From Bradyrhizobium sp. STM 3843 (lineage in GTDB: Bacteria > Pseudomonadota > Alphaproteobacteria > Rhizobiales > Xanthobacteraceae): 46,669 nucleotides of DNA. A program made the position numbers and the translations under genes. A model generated the notes under the pieces. The model did not search any database. It was given only the letters and a program-made list of their open reading frames with translations, and had not been told where the DNA came from. Of the stretch, positions 10,176-20,034 are shown one piece after another (the first letter of the stretch is position 1; the number at the start of each line of letters is the position of its first letter). The stretch spans positions 1-46,669 of the forward strand of contig NZ_CAFK01000007.1 of assembly GCF_000239815.1 (NCBI RefSeq), read 5' to 3'.

Positions 10176-11405
10176 ATGGACTACAGCCAGTATTTCAGTG
10201 CCGCCCTTGGTCGCCTGCATGACGAGCGCCGCTACCGCGTGTTTGCGGATCTGGAGCGCCTCGCCGGCCGGTTCCCGCACGCGCTCTGGCATTCGCCGAG
10301 CGGCGCCCGCAACGTCGTGATCTGGTGCTCGAACGACTATCTCGGCATGGGCCAGCATCCGAAGGTGGTCGGCGCGATGGTCGAGACCGCGACCCGGGTT
10401 GGCACCGGCGCCGGCGGCACCCGCAACATCGCTGGCACGCACCACCCGCTGGTGCAGCTCGAGGCCGAGCTCGCCGACCTCCATGGCAAGGAGGCGGCGC
10501 TGTTGTTCACCTCCGGCTATGTCTCCAACCAGACCGGCATCGCCACCCTCGCCAAGCTGATTCCGAACTGCCTGATCCTGTCGGACGCACTGAACCACAA
10601 TTCGATGATCGAAGGCGTGCGGCAGTCCGGCTGCGAGCGCCAGATCTGGCGCCACAACGATGTCGGGCATCTCGAGGAGCTTTTGATCGCGGCCGGCCCT
10701 GACAGGCCCAAGCTGATCGCCTGCGAGAGCCTCTATTCGATGGACGGTGACGTGGCGCCGCTGGCTGCGATCTGCGACCTCGCCGAGCGCTACAACGCGA
10801 TGACCTATGTCGACGAGGTTCATGCGGTCGGCATGTATGGCCCGCGCGGCGGCGGCATCGCCGAGCGCGATGGCGTGATGCACCGGATCGACATTCTCGA
10901 AGGCACGCTCGCCAAGGCGTTCGGCTGTCTCGGCGGCTATATCGCGGCCAAGGGCGAGATCATCGACGCCGTGCGCTCCTATGCGCCGGGCTTCATCTTC
11001 ACGACAGCGCTGCCGCCGCCGATCTGCTCGGCCGCCACGGCTGCGATCCGCCACCTGAAGAGCTCGAGCTGGGAGCGCGAGCGCCACCAGGACCGCGCGG
11101 CACGGGTCAAGGCCATCCTGTCGGCCGCGGGCCTGCCGGTGATGTCGAGCGACACCCATATCGTGCCGCTATTCGTCGGCGATCCCGAGAAGTGCAAGCT
11201 CGCCTCGGATCTGCTGCTCGAAGAGCACGGCATCTATATCCAGCCGATCAACTATCCGACGGTCGCCAAGGGCACCGAGCGGCTGCGCATCACGCCCTCG
11301 CCCTATCACGATGACGGCCTGATCGACCGCCTCGCCGAAGCGCTGGTGCAGGTCTGGGAACGGCTCGGCCTGCCGCTGAACAAGAAGGCGCTGGCGGCGG
11401 AGTAG
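10176..11405 (+). CDS. hemA: 5-aminolevulinate synthase
   Basis: 409 residues from ATG 10176, giving the family start [20 protein letters not shown]; the frame is open upstream but the extra residues are not family-like. The enzyme condenses glycine with succinyl-CoA to make 5-aminolevulinate, the first step of the Shemin route of heme synthesis used by alphaproteobacteria. It is a PLP enzyme of the alpha-oxoamine synthase group: the PLP-binding lysine is K247 in [13 protein letters not shown], and the glycine-rich substrate region [14 protein letters not shown] is intact. Length matches Bradyrhizobium HemA. I looked for an FnrN/FixK-type TTGAT-N4-ATCAA site in the 225 bases upstream and did not find one. 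The gene is followed by repeats and not by another heme gene. Confidence 0.97.
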   Translation: MDYSQYFSAALGRLHDERRYRVFADLERLAGRFPHALWHSPSGARNVVIWCSNDYLGMGQHPKVVGAMVETATRVGTGAGGTRNIAGTHHPLVQLEAELADLHGKEAALLFTSGYVSNQTGIATLAKLIPNCLILSDALNHNSMIEGVRQSGCERQIWRHNDVGHLEELLIAAGPDRPKLIACESLYSMDGDVAPLAAICDLAERYNAMTYVDEVHAVGMYGPRGGGIAERDGVMHRIDILEGTLAKAFGCLGGYIAAKGEIIDAVRSYAPGFIFTTALPPPICSAATAAIRHLKSSSWERERHQDRAARVKAILSAAGLPVMSSDTHIVPLFVGDPEKCKLASDLLLEEHGIYIQPINYPTVAKGTERLRITPSPYHDDGLIDRLAEALVQVWERLGLPLNKKALAAE

Positions 11406-11455
11406 TTCGGTGGGTAGCCCGGTTCGGTGGGTAGCCCGGTTCGGTGGGTAGCCCG
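11405..11455. repeat. Three perfect tandem copies of a 17-bp unit
   Basis: The unit GTTCGGTGGGTAGCCCG is repeated exactly three times (11405-11421, 11422-11438, 11439-11455), starting at the last base of the hemA stop codon. The third copy runs into the left arm of the large hairpin that follows, so the array looks like amplification of the edge of that element. Confidence 0.9.
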
Positions 11456-11525
11456 GGTGAGCGTCAGCGACACCCGGGAGATATGACTCAATTGTCCCGG
11501 ATGTCGCTTCGCTCATCCGGGCTAC
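11448..11525. repeat. Large imperfect hairpin repeat downstream of hemA
   Basis: Outer arms 11448-11463 and 11510-11525 (GTAGCCCGGGTGAGCG with CGCTCATCCGGGCTAC) differ by one base; inner arms 11467-11479 and 11495-11507 also match with one difference. The central loop is about 15 bases and AT-richer. From memory this GTAGCCCGG...CCGGGCTAC element is dispersed in Bradyrhizobium genomes. It could attenuate transcription leaving hemA, though there is no U-run. Confidence 0.8.
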
Positions 11526-11614
11526 GCGCTCGTTTGTGAGCCTCGTAGAGCCAGCCGACCGTTCAGGAGCGCGGCTGATTAGGGGCACCGGGCCGCGTCA
11601 TTTTCGCTGTCATC

Positions 11615-11701
11615 GTCCGCGCAGGCGGACGAGCCAGTACTCCGAGACGCCCGTTCTAATCGAGAGGCCGCGGCGTACTGGATGCCCGCCTCCGCAGGCA
11701 T
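11615..11701. repeat. Second structured intergenic element
   Basis: Three inverted pairs in order: GTCCGC/GCGGAC (11615-11620, 11625-11630, loop GCAG), CCAGTAC/GTACTGG (11634-11640, 11675-11681) and ATGCC/GGCAT (11682-11686, 11697-11701). Similar 'GTACTGGATGCCCGC' sequences are, from memory, common between Bradyrhizobium genes. Confidence 0.55.
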
Positions 11702-11895
11702 GACGCCCAGGGTTTTGGAACCAGCTTGCCCCTTTTCAGACATCGCTCGAACAACGGCCGCCGCTAAGCATGAACAACGTTCTGCGATGCCCGCGCCAAG
11801 ATCGCTGTCGCCTCGCCCCGTGCAAAGCGCTAGATTTCCCGCACTAACGGGACAATCCCGAAAGCCTGAAGGAGACGTCGGGAGACACGCAAGCG

Positions 11896-14800
11896 ATGCT
11901 GCATGACTGGGCCGTGATCGCGGCCGCCTTCGGCTATATCGGCTTCCTGTTCCTGGTCGCCAGTCACGGCAACCGGCGGCCTTCGGACGGGCGCGGCCGT
12001 CTCTCGCGGCTGATCTATCCGCTGTCGCTGGCGATCTACTGCACCTCCTGGACCTTCTTCGGCTCGGTCGGCTTCGCCACCCGCACCAATATCGATTTCC
12101 TCGCGATCTATGTCGGGCCGGTGCTGATGGTCGGCTGCTGCACGCCGCTGCTGCGCCGCGTCATTCACTTGGCGAAATCGCAGAACATCACCTCGGTCGC
12201 CGACCTGATCGGCGCCCGCTACGGCAAGAGCCAGGCGGTGGCGGCGACGGTGGCGCTGATCGCGATCATCGGATCGGTGCCCTATATCGCGCTGCAGCTC
12301 AAGGCAGTCGCCTCCTCGCTCGAAACCATCCTCAGCGAGGATCAGGCGTTTTCGCGCATGCCGCTGGTCGGCGACATGGCGCTGCTGGTGACGCTCGCGA
12401 TGGCGACCTTCGCGGTGCTGTTCGGCACCCGCCAGACCGACGCCACCGAGCATCAGCACGGGTTGATGCTGGCGGTCGCCACCGAGTCGATCGTGAAGCT
12501 GGTCGCCTTCCTCGCCGCCGGCGTCTTCGTCACCTTCATCATGTTCTCGCCGCACGAATTGATCGAGCGCGCGATGCGATCGCCGGAAGCCGAGCGCACC
12601 ATCGAATACATTCCCGGCATCGGCAATTTCCTGACCATGACGCTGCTGTCGTTCTGCGCGGCGATGCTGCTGCCGCGGCAATTCCATGTCAGCGTGGTCG
12701 AGAACGCCAGTGATGCCGAGGTGACGCGGGCGCGCTGGCTGTTCCCGCTCTACCTCGTCGCCATCAACCTGTTCGTGATCCCGATCGCGCTCGCCGGGCT
12801 CATCACCTTCCCGTTCGGTGCCGTCGACAGCGACATGTTCGTGCTGGCGCTGCCGATCGAGGCCAACGCGACCACACTCTCGATCCTCGTCTTCGTCGGC
12901 GGCCTGTCGGCGGCCACCGCCATGGTGATCGTCGAATGCGTCGCGCTCTCGATCATGGTCTGCAACGACATCGTGGTGCCGCTGGTGCTGCAGCGCCAGC
13001 AGGACACCCGTGAAGCCCGCGGCTTTGCCGGCTTCCTGCTCGGCACCCGTCGGATCGCGATCTTTGCCATCATGGTGATGGCCTATCTCTATTATCGCGC
13101 GCTCGGAAACACCCAGCTCGCCGCGATCGGGCTGTTGTCCTTTGCGGCCGTCGCGCAGCTCGCGCCGGCGTTCTTCGGCGGGCTGTTCTGGCGGCGCGCC
13201 ACCGCGCGCGGCGCCATGGGCGGCATGATCACGGGCTTCGCGGTCTGGCTCTACACGCTGTTCATCCCGAGCTTCCTCGACACCTCGACCGCGGGCATCC
13301 TGTTCCTGCAGCACGGCCCGTTCGGGATCGACGCGCTGCGGCCGCAGGCGCTGCTCGGCACCGATCTGCCGCCGCTGCTGCATGGCGTACTCTGGAGCCT
13401 CTCGCTCAACTTCCTGGTCTATGTGCTGCTGTCGCTGGCACGCCAGCCATCGTCGATCGAGCTCTTGCAGGCCGATCTGTTCGTACCCGCCGAACTCACG
13501 CCGATCGCACCGAGCTTCCGCCGCTGGCGTTCCACCGTCACGGTGCAGGACATCCAGAGCACGGTGGCGCAATATCTCGGGCCCGACCGGGCACGCGACA
13601 CCTTTGCGGCCTTCGCCGCCAACCACCGCACCGTGCTCGATCCGGCAGCCCCTGCCGATTTCGAGCTGCTGCGCCATGCAGAGCGCCTGATCGCCTCCTC
13701 GATCGGCGCCGCCTCCTCACGGCTCGTGATGTCGCTGCTGCTCCGCAAGCGCACGGTCTCCGCCAAGGCGGCCTTGAAGCTGCTCGACGATTCCCACGCC
13801 GCACTGCATTTCAACCGCGAGATCCTGCAGACCGCGCTCAACCATGTGCGGCAGGGCATCGCCGTCTTCGACCCCGATCTGCAGCTGATCTGCTCCAACC
13901 GGCAGTTCGTCGACCTGCTCGGCCTGCCGCCGCATCTGGTGCAGATCGGCAGTCCCTTGAAGGAAATCCTCGAATTCATGGGCTCGATCGGCGCGCCGAC
14001 CGGCGAGGATGGTGAGGCGCTGCTGGAGCTGCGGCTGGCCGCCTACACCACGGAAGGCAAGCCCTATCTGGAGCGCCTGGCCGATCGCCACATGGTAATC
14101 GAGGTGCGCAGCAACCGCATGCCCGACGGCGGCCTCGTCATCACCTTCACCGACGTCACCCCGTCCTTCGAAGCAGCCGAGGCGCTGGAGCGCGCCAACG
14201 CCTCCCTGGAAAAGCGCGTGCGTGACCGCACCGAGGAACTGACCCGGCTCAACTCGGAGCTGGCGCTGGCCAAGAGCGCTGCGGAAGACGCCAACATCTC
14301 CAAGACGCGTTTCCTTGCCGCCGCCAGCCACGACATTCTGCAGCCGCTCAACGCCGCGCGCCTCTATGTCACGAGCCTGGTGGAGCGGCAGAAGGCGAGC
14401 GAAGAATCCCGGCTGGTCGAGAATATCGATGAGTCGCTGGAGGCGATCGAAGAAATCCTCGGCGCGTTGCTCGATATTTCCCGCCTCGATGCGGGAGCGA
14501 TGACGCCTTCGATCTCGAGCTTCAAGATGGCGGACCTGATGCGCTCGCTGGAGATCGAGTTCGCGCCTGCCGCGCGCGCCAAGGGACTCGAGCTCACCTT
14601 CGTGCCGTGCTCGCTGCCGGTCGAATCCGACCGGCTGCTGCTGCGGCGTCTGCTGCAGAACTTCATCTCCAACGCGATCAAATATACCCCGCATGGCCGC
14701 GTGCTGGTCGGCTGCCGCCGGCGCGGCCAGTCGCTGCAGATCGGCGTCTACGACACCGGCGTCGGCATTCCGCCGCAGAAGCGCGGCGAGATCTTCAAGG

Positions 14801-15402
14801 AATTCCACCGGCTCGAACAGGGCGCTCGAATCGCGCGCGGGCTGGGGCTGGGACTGTCGATCGTCGAGCGGATCGCGCGCGTGCTCAACCACGGCATTGC
14901 GCTCGACTCGCAACCGGGCGGCGGCTCGGTATTCTCGATCACGGTCCCGATTGCCAAGGCGGTCAACCACACCGCCGCGGTGACCAGCGCCACGCCGCTC
15001 GCCAAGACGCCGATCGCAGGCGCGCTGATCGTCTGCATCGAGAACGACCCCGCCATTCTCGACGGCATGAAGACGTTGCTGACCGCCTGGCACGCCGAGG
15101 TGATTGCGGTTCCCGATCCCGACTCCGCCATCGAAGTGATCGAAGCACGCGGTGCTCCCGTCACCGGACTGCTGGTCGACTATCACCTGGATCGCGGCAA
15201 CGGCATCGCCGCGATCCGCGACATCCGCCGCCGCTTCGGCGAGACGCTGCCCGCCATCCTGATCACCGCCGACCGCAGCCCGCACGTCCGCGCCGCCGCG
15301 CGCGAGGAGAACGTCGCCGTGCTCAACAAGCCGGTGAAACCGGCCTCGCTCCGCGCCCTGCTAGGGCAATGGCGAATTCAGCAGATGGTGGCGGCGGAGT
15401 AA
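11896..15402 (+). CDS. Symporter-like hybrid sensor histidine kinase (CrbS/MxtR/NahK type)
   Basis: 1168 residues. Residues 1 to about 520 are a multi-helix membrane region with the sodium/solute symporter fold (YPLSLAIYCTSWTFFGSVG, then SVADLIGARYGKSQAVAA). A PAS region follows near 648-760, then a coiled coil and the HisKA domain with phospho-acceptor H812 in FLAAASHDILQPL, the ATP-binding domain with N-box NFISNAIKYT (from 922), and a C-terminal receiver with phospho-acceptor D1095 (LLVDYHL). The family (CrbS, MxtR, NahK, ErcS') senses or transports a carboxylate-like signal and works with a LuxR-type regulator controlling acetate or alcohol use. A LuxR-type regulator of this kind is encoded at 20620-21294, separated by metal-efflux genes. 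The ligand is inferred only from the family. Confidence 0.94.
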   Translation: MLHDWAVIAAAFGYIGFLFLVASHGNRRPSDGRGRLSRLIYPLSLAIYCTSWTFFGSVGFATRTNIDFLAIYVGPVLMVGCCTPLLRRVIHLAKSQNITSVADLIGARYGKSQAVAATVALIAIIGSVPYIALQLKAVASSLETILSEDQAFSRMPLVGDMALLVTLAMATFAVLFGTRQTDATEHQHGLMLAVATESIVKLVAFLAAGVFVTFIMFSPHELIERAMRSPEAERTIEYIPGIGNFLTMTLLSFCAAMLLPRQFHVSVVENASDAEVTRARWLFPLYLVAINLFVIPIALAGLITFPFGAVDSDMFVLALPIEANATTLSILVFVGGLSAATAMVIVECVALSIMVCNDIVVPLVLQRQQDTREARGFAGFLLGTRRIAIFAIMVMAYLYYRALGNTQLAAIGLLSFAAVAQLAPAFFGGLFWRRATARGAMGGMITGFAVWLYTLFIPSFLDTSTAGILFLQHGPFGIDALRPQALLGTDLPPLLHGVLWSLSLNFLVYVLLSLARQPSSIELLQADLFVPAELTPIAPSFRRWRSTVTVQDIQSTVAQYLGPDRARDTFAAFAANHRTVLDPAAPADFELLRHAERLIASSIGAASSRLVMSLLLRKRTVSAKAALKLLDDSHAALHFNREILQTALNHVRQGIAVFDPDLQLICSNRQFVDLLGLPPHLVQIGSPLKEILEFMGSIGAPTGEDGEALLELRLAAYTTEGKPYLERLADRHMVIEVRSNRMPDGGLVITFTDVTPSFEAAEALERANASLEKRVRDRTEELTRLNSELALAKSAAEDANISKTRFLAAASHDILQPLNAARLYVTSLVERQKASEESRLVENIDESLEAIEEILGALLDISRLDAGAMTPSISSFKMADLMRSLEIEFAPAARAKGLELTFVPCSLPVESDRLLLRRLLQNFISNAIKYTPHGRVLVGCRRRGQSLQIGVYDTGVGIPPQKRGEIFKEFHRLEQGARIARGLGLGLSIVERIARVLNHGIALDSQPGGGSVFSITVPIAKAVNHTAAVTSATPLAKTPIAGALIVCIENDPAILDGMKTLLTAWHAEVIAVPDPDSAIEVIEARGAPVTGLLVDYHLDRGNGIAAIRDIRRRFGETLPAILITADRSPHVRAAAREENVAVLNKPVKPASLRALLGQWRIQQMVAAE

Positions 15403-15457
15403 GAAGACACCTTGGCGGACGAGTGTTCGTCGGAGCCAGGTTCTCGCGGAAAGCATC

Positions 15458-18400
15458 TCACGTTGTCGTACCTGAGACAACTTTCGCAGTGCCTGCCGCA
15501 GCAGCTGCATCTGCCGCCTTGCCATACCGGGCATACAGCGCCGGCAGCACCGCGAGCGTCAGCAGCGTGGCGCTGATCAGGCCGCCAATGACGACGGTCG
15601 CAAGCGGCTTCTGCACTTCGGCACCGGTGCCGGTCGCGAAAGCCATCGGCAGGAAGCCCAGGGAAGCAACAAGCGCCGTCATGATGACCGGCCGGAAGCG
15701 CGTCAACGCGCCCTCTTCAATGGCCTGCTCAATCGGCAGGCCGCGATCGCGGAGCTGGCGTATGTAGCTCAGCATCACGAGGCCGTTGAGCACTGCGACG
15801 CCTGACAAGGCAATGAAGCCGACCGCGGCCGGTATGGAGAACGGCATGCCGCGCAACCACAGCGCAAAGACGCCGCCGGTGAGCGCGAGCGGCACCGCAC
15901 TGAACACCAGCAGCGCCTCTCGCACCGAGCCCATGGCGCTGAACAACAGCAGAAAGATCATGACGAAGCAGGCCGGCACGACGATGGCAAGACGTGTCCT
16001 CGCCGCGTCGAGATTTTCGGACTGGCCGCCCCAGCTGATCCAATAGCCGGCAGGCAGCTTCACACGACTGGCGATCCGCTGCCTGGCCTCCTCCACGACG
16101 GAGCCGAGATCGCGGCCGCGGACATTTGCGGTCACGACGATGCGGCGCTTGCCGTTCTCGCGGCTGATCTGGTTGGGGCCTTCCGCGAAGGAAAATCTTG
16201 CGACGCGATTGAGAGGCAGGCTTTGCACGGGCGAAGCGGGCGTCGCCTTGGGCAGCGCCACGGGCAGGTTGCTCAGGGCTTCCAGATCGGCGCGGACGCT
16301 CTCCGGCAAGCGCACGATGATTTCGAAGCTGCGGTCGCCCTCGAAGATCACCCCAGCCTCCTGGCCGCCGACCGCCGCCCCGATGACGTCATGCACCGCC
16401 GAGACGCTGAGGCCGCGCCGCGCAATCGCAGCCTTGTCGACCTTGATCTCCAGCACGGGCAAACCCGAGGCCTGCTCGACCTTGACATCCTCGGCGCCGC
16501 GCACGGCGCGCAGGCTGGCTGCGATCTCGTCCGCAGCCCGCAGCATCGGCTCGAACTCGTCGCCGAACACCTTCACAGCGATATCGCCGCGCACACCGGC
16601 CAGCAACTCGTTGAAGCGCATCTGGATCGGCTGGGTAAACTCATAGGCGTTGCCCGGCAGCCGGCTGACGGCCTGCGAAATCTGTTCGATCAGCTCGTCC
16701 TTCGTCAGTGACGGGTCGGGCCAGGCCTGTTTCGGCTTCAGGATGATGAAGGTGTCGGAAGCATTCGGCGGCATGGGATCGCTGGCGAGGTCGGCGGTGC
16801 CGGTCTTGGAGAAGACGAAAGCGACCTGTGGAAACCGGCTGACCGACTTTTCCACCGCCAGCTGCATCGCCTGGGACTGACTGAGCCCGGCAGCCGGAAT
16901 TCGGATGGCATGCATGGCGATGTTCTTCTCGTCGAGCGATGGAATGAACTCCTGGCCGAGCCTGGTGAAGCCGAACAGGGCCACCGCAAACAGCACGAAG
17001 GCAGCCGAAACCACCGGCAGCGGAGCGGCGGTGACGAACCGCAATAACGGGCGGTAGGCACGCTTGGCGGCGGCGACGAAACGGTTGTCGCTTTCCTGCA
17101 CGGGACCACGAAGACTAATGGCGATCAGGGCCGGAACGAGCGTCAGCGACAGCACGAAGGCGGCGGCGAGCGCCAGGATCACCGTCAGGGCCATCGGCTC
17201 GAACATCTTGCCTTCGACGCCGGTGAAGGAGAGCAACGGCACATAGACGAGGAGGATGATCGCCTGTCCGTAGAGACTCGGCCTCACCATCTCGGCTGCA
17301 GAGGCCCGTATGCTGGCAAGCCGCTCGTCACGCGTCAGCAGCCGGCCGAGTTCGCGCTGTCTCTCGGCAAGATGGCGAAGGCTGTTCTCGGTGATGATGA
17401 CGGCGCCGTCAACAATCAGGCCGAAGTCGAGGGCGCCAAGGCTCATCAGATTGGCGCTGATGCGACCCTGCCACATACCGACCGCGGTCATCAGCACGGA
17501 CAGCGGAATGACGAGCGCGGTAATCAGCGCGGCGCGGAAATTGCCGAGCAGGATGAACAGCACCGCGATCACGAGAAGGGCCCCCTCGGTCAGGTTCTTC
17601 GCAACCGTGCCGATGGTGGCGTCGACGAGCGTGGTGCGGTCGAGCACGGTGGAGATCTCGACACCCGGCGGCAGGGTCGGCGCGATGGTGCGCAACCTGG
17701 CATCGACGGCCGACGAGACCGTCCGGCTGTTGGCGCCGATCAGCATCAGCGCGGTGCCGACCACGACTTCGCGGCCGTTCTCGCTCGCACTGCCGGTGCG
17801 GGTCTCCCCGCCGATGTAGACCGTGGCGAGATCGTGCACGCGCACTGGAACGCCGCCGCGCGTGGTGACGACGACGGCGCCGAGCTCGTCGATATTTTCC
17901 AGCCGGCCGCCGGAGCGAACCACGATGCCCTCGCCGTTGCGCTCGATGTAGCGCGCGCCGCGACTGACATTGTTCGCCTCGATCGCCTTCGCGACATCCG
18001 AGAATGTCAGCCCGAGCGCGATCAGCTTTGCCGCATCCGGGTTGACCTGGTACTGCTTGAGAAAGCCACCAATTGCGTCGACGCCGGCGACCCCCGGGAC
18101 CTGCTTGATCTGCGGCTTGACGATCCAGTCCTGGACCGTGCGCAGATACGCATTCTTCTCGACCTCGCTGTCGAGCAGCTCCCCATCGGGGGTGAGAAAG
18201 TGGCCATCGCGCTGCAGGCCGGGCATGCCGTCACGCTCTGCCGGCTGGGCGGAGAAGTGCACCGTCCACATGGTGATCTCGCCAAGGCCGGTCGAGATCG
18301 GCCCGATCCTCGGTTCGATCCCCTGCGGCAGCCGGCCACGGATTTCATTCAGGCGCTCGCCGATCTGCTGACGCGCGAAATAGATGTCGGTCCGCTCGGT

Positions 18401-18691
18401 GAAGACCGCCGTGACCTGCGAAAACCCGTTGCGCGACAGCGAGCGCGTGCTTTCCAGACCGGGTGCCCCGGCGAGCGCCGTCTCGATCGGAAACGTGACC
18501 TGCTTCTCGATCTCGGTGGGCGACAGCGCCGGCGCGATCGTATTGATCTGCACCTGCTTGTTGGTGATGTCGGGCACGGCGTCGATCGGCAGTTTCGTCA
18601 TGGCGAAGATGCCGGCCGCGGCGGCGATGACGGCCAGCGTGACGACGATCCAGCGCCGGCGGATCGCGAGGTCGATGATGGCTTCGATCAT
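15458..18691 (-). CDS. Heavy-metal efflux RND pump, CzcA/CusA family
   Basis: 1077 residues from ATG 18691, which lies one base after the adaptor gene's stop, so the two are translationally coupled. Typical RND layout: TM1 (RRRWIVVTLAVIAAAAGIFA), large periplasmic loop, TM2-6, second loop, TM7-12. The proton/metal relay in TM4 reads DFGLIVDGAVIITEN, with D422, D428 and E435 spaced exactly as D402, D408 and E415 of CzcA. This signature belongs to HME-RND pumps for divalent cations (Co, Zn, Cd, Ni) rather than the monovalent Cu/Ag type. It should act in the inner membrane with the adaptor encoded next door and an outer-membrane channel; none is encoded in this window. It is convergent with the hybrid kinase across 55 bases. 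Confidence 0.95.
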   Translation of the reverse strand: MIEAIIDLAIRRRWIVVTLAVIAAAAGIFAMTKLPIDAVPDITNKQVQINTIAPALSPTEIEKQVTFPIETALAGAPGLESTRSLSRNGFSQVTAVFTERTDIYFARQQIGERLNEIRGRLPQGIEPRIGPISTGLGEITMWTVHFSAQPAERDGMPGLQRDGHFLTPDGELLDSEVEKNAYLRTVQDWIVKPQIKQVPGVAGVDAIGGFLKQYQVNPDAAKLIALGLTFSDVAKAIEANNVSRGARYIERNGEGIVVRSGGRLENIDELGAVVVTTRGGVPVRVHDLATVYIGGETRTGSASENGREVVVGTALMLIGANSRTVSSAVDARLRTIAPTLPPGVEISTVLDRTTLVDATIGTVAKNLTEGALLVIAVLFILLGNFRAALITALVIPLSVLMTAVGMWQGRISANLMSLGALDFGLIVDGAVIITENSLRHLAERQRELGRLLTRDERLASIRASAAEMVRPSLYGQAIILLVYVPLLSFTGVEGKMFEPMALTVILALAAAFVLSLTLVPALIAISLRGPVQESDNRFVAAAKRAYRPLLRFVTAAPLPVVSAAFVLFAVALFGFTRLGQEFIPSLDEKNIAMHAIRIPAAGLSQSQAMQLAVEKSVSRFPQVAFVFSKTGTADLASDPMPPNASDTFIILKPKQAWPDPSLTKDELIEQISQAVSRLPGNAYEFTQPIQMRFNELLAGVRGDIAVKVFGDEFEPMLRAADEIAASLRAVRGAEDVKVEQASGLPVLEIKVDKAAIARRGLSVSAVHDVIGAAVGGQEAGVIFEGDRSFEIIVRLPESVRADLEALSNLPVALPKATPASPVQSLPLNRVARFSFAEGPNQISRENGKRRIVVTANVRGRDLGSVVEEARQRIASRVKLPAGYWISWGGQSENLDAARTRLAIVVPACFVMIFLLLFSAMGSVREALLVFSAVPLALTGGVFALWLRGMPFSIPAAVGFIALSGVAVLNGLVMLSYIRQLRDRGLPIEQAIEEGALTRFRPVIMTALVASLGFLPMAFATGTGAEVQKPLATVVIGGLISATLLTLAVLPALYARYGKAADAAAAAGTAKVVSGTTT

Positions 18692-18692
18692 G

Positions 18693-19919
18693 TCAGTGCT
18701 CGTCACCCGCTGCGTCGGCCTTTTCCAGCTCGGCCCTGAGGATGAAGGTATTGGCGACCGCGATCGTCTCGTCGGGCGCAAGCCCACTGACGATCTCGAC
18801 GTTGTCATCATCCTCGCGTCCGGTACGCACCTGACGCGCTTCAAAGCCGTTCGCATCGCGCACGAACAGCACGTGCGTGCCCTTGATCGTTTGCAGCGCG
18901 CCGCGGGGCACGATGACCCTGGATGGCGCATCACCGAGCGGGATTTCCGCGGTCACGAAGGTGCCGGGCCTCCAGCGATGGTCCGGATTGGGCAGGCTCG
19001 CGATGACACGTGCATTGCGCGTCTCGCGGTCCAGCAAGGGACTGACGAAGATGATCTTCGCGCTGACCTCCTCGTCGATACCGATGGCGCGAATGCTCAC
19101 GGAGCCGCCCTCGCGCACCGCAGCGATGTCTTCCGGAGAGACGGCGAGGTCGACCCAGACGTCGTCGAGATTGACGATGACGAAAAGCTCGCTCTCCTGA
19201 CCTTCGCGGCCAATCAGGCCGCCCAAATCGACGCGCCGCTCGGAAATGCGCCCCGAGATGGGCGCGCGCAAAAACTGCTTGCGAAGCGTTGCCGGCGGCT
19301 GGTTCGGCAGATCGGCGATTTCGCTTTCCGATAGTCCGAGCGCAAACAGCTTCTGGCGCGCGCTGTCGAGCCTGATCTGGGCTTCGTTCGCGGTGTTCTG
19401 GGTGCGCAGGAATTCGTTTTCGGAGACGGCGTGGCTCTCGATCAGGGGTCTTTGACGGCTGAGCAGCGTCTGCCTGAGCTCATTGGTGACGCGCGCACCG
19501 AGATATTCGCTCTTGGCTTCCGCCACGTCCCGGCTCTCTATCGCGGCGACGATCTCGCCTTGTTCGACGCTGTCCCCCAGCTTCTTCCGCAGCTCGGCAA
19601 CGGTGGCGAGCACGCGAACGGAAACGCGCGCGACGTGGTCGGCATCGGGGATCAGCGAGCCCGGTGCAAGGAAGTGGCGCCGCAACGTGCCGCCCTGAGC
19701 TTGCGCCAGCGTGATTCCGCCCTCGCGGATCTGCGGCTCGTCAAGGTCAAGGCGGCGCGGGCCGTTTCCATGGTCTTCGGCGTGCGATTCGGTACGCGCC
19801 GCCTCGACATGTTCGTGGTCGGCCATCAACGCTGCCGGCCATCCCGTGAGTGCAGCCACTCCAACGAGCGCCGCAATGCCGGCCGCTGCGCCGGCAACAA
19901 AGACAAATATCCGCTTCAT
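18693..19919 (-). CDS. RND efflux periplasmic adaptor (CzcB-like membrane fusion protein)
   Basis: 408 residues from ATG 19919, with GGAAAGG six bases upstream. An N-terminal membrane anchor or signal (MKRIFVFVAGAAAGIAALVG) is followed by a His/Glu-rich stretch (DHEHVEAARTESHAEDHG) likely to bind metal, then the barrel-sandwich (lipoyl) half, an alpha-helical hairpin, the second half (RAPISGRISERRVDLGGLI), beta-barrel (DDVWVDLAVSPEDIAAVREG) and membrane-proximal domain. It ends AAGDEH. The family joins the inner-membrane RND pump to an outer-membrane channel and can hand metal to the pump. It is first of the tightly coupled pair; a small Cys/His protein gene lies 115 bases upstream on the same strand and may be co-transcribed. 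Confidence 0.94.
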   Translation of the reverse strand: MKRIFVFVAGAAAGIAALVGVAALTGWPAALMADHEHVEAARTESHAEDHGNGPRRLDLDEPQIREGGITLAQAQGGTLRRHFLAPGSLIPDADHVARVSVRVLATVAELRKKLGDSVEQGEIVAAIESRDVAEAKSEYLGARVTNELRQTLLSRQRPLIESHAVSENEFLRTQNTANEAQIRLDSARQKLFALGLSESEIADLPNQPPATLRKQFLRAPISGRISERRVDLGGLIGREGQESELFVIVNLDDVWVDLAVSPEDIAAVREGGSVSIRAIGIDEEVSAKIIFVSPLLDRETRNARVIASLPNPDHRWRPGTFVTAEIPLGDAPSRVIVPRGALQTIKGTHVLFVRDANGFEARQVRTGREDDDNVEIVSGLAPDETIAVANTFILRAELEKADAAGDEH

Positions 19920-20034
19920 CTGCGCCTTTCCGGCCGGCGTCGGCCGCTTGGGCCTGCGCGCATGCCTGATCGATCAAAGGTGAGAGTGCCCGCCGCGTGA
20001 ATGCAGCGAGCGCACCGGGGCCAAGAGAGCCGGA

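Larger units (their letters stand above)
11406..11895. other. Intergenic region between hemA and the hybrid kinase
   Basis: 490 bases without a convincing gene. It holds the 17-bp tandem array, the large hairpin, a second structured element (11615-11701), and about 190 bases of unstructured DNA leading to the kinase start. AAGGAGA and GGGAG occur just before ATG 11896. I see no clear promoter. Confidence 0.7.

Noticed and set aside
11405..11455. Tandem 17-bp repeats as a CRISPR array
   Set aside because: Copies are directly adjacent with no spacers and there are no cas genes.
11830..13677. A 615-codon minus-strand frame inside the hybrid kinase gene
   Set aside because: The product is a run of Arg, His, Asp and Glu with low complexity; the plus-strand kinase is clearly the gene.
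17372..18739. A 455-codon plus-strand frame opposite the RND pump
   Set aside because: Shadow frame with biased composition; the pump's motifs on the minus strand are intact.
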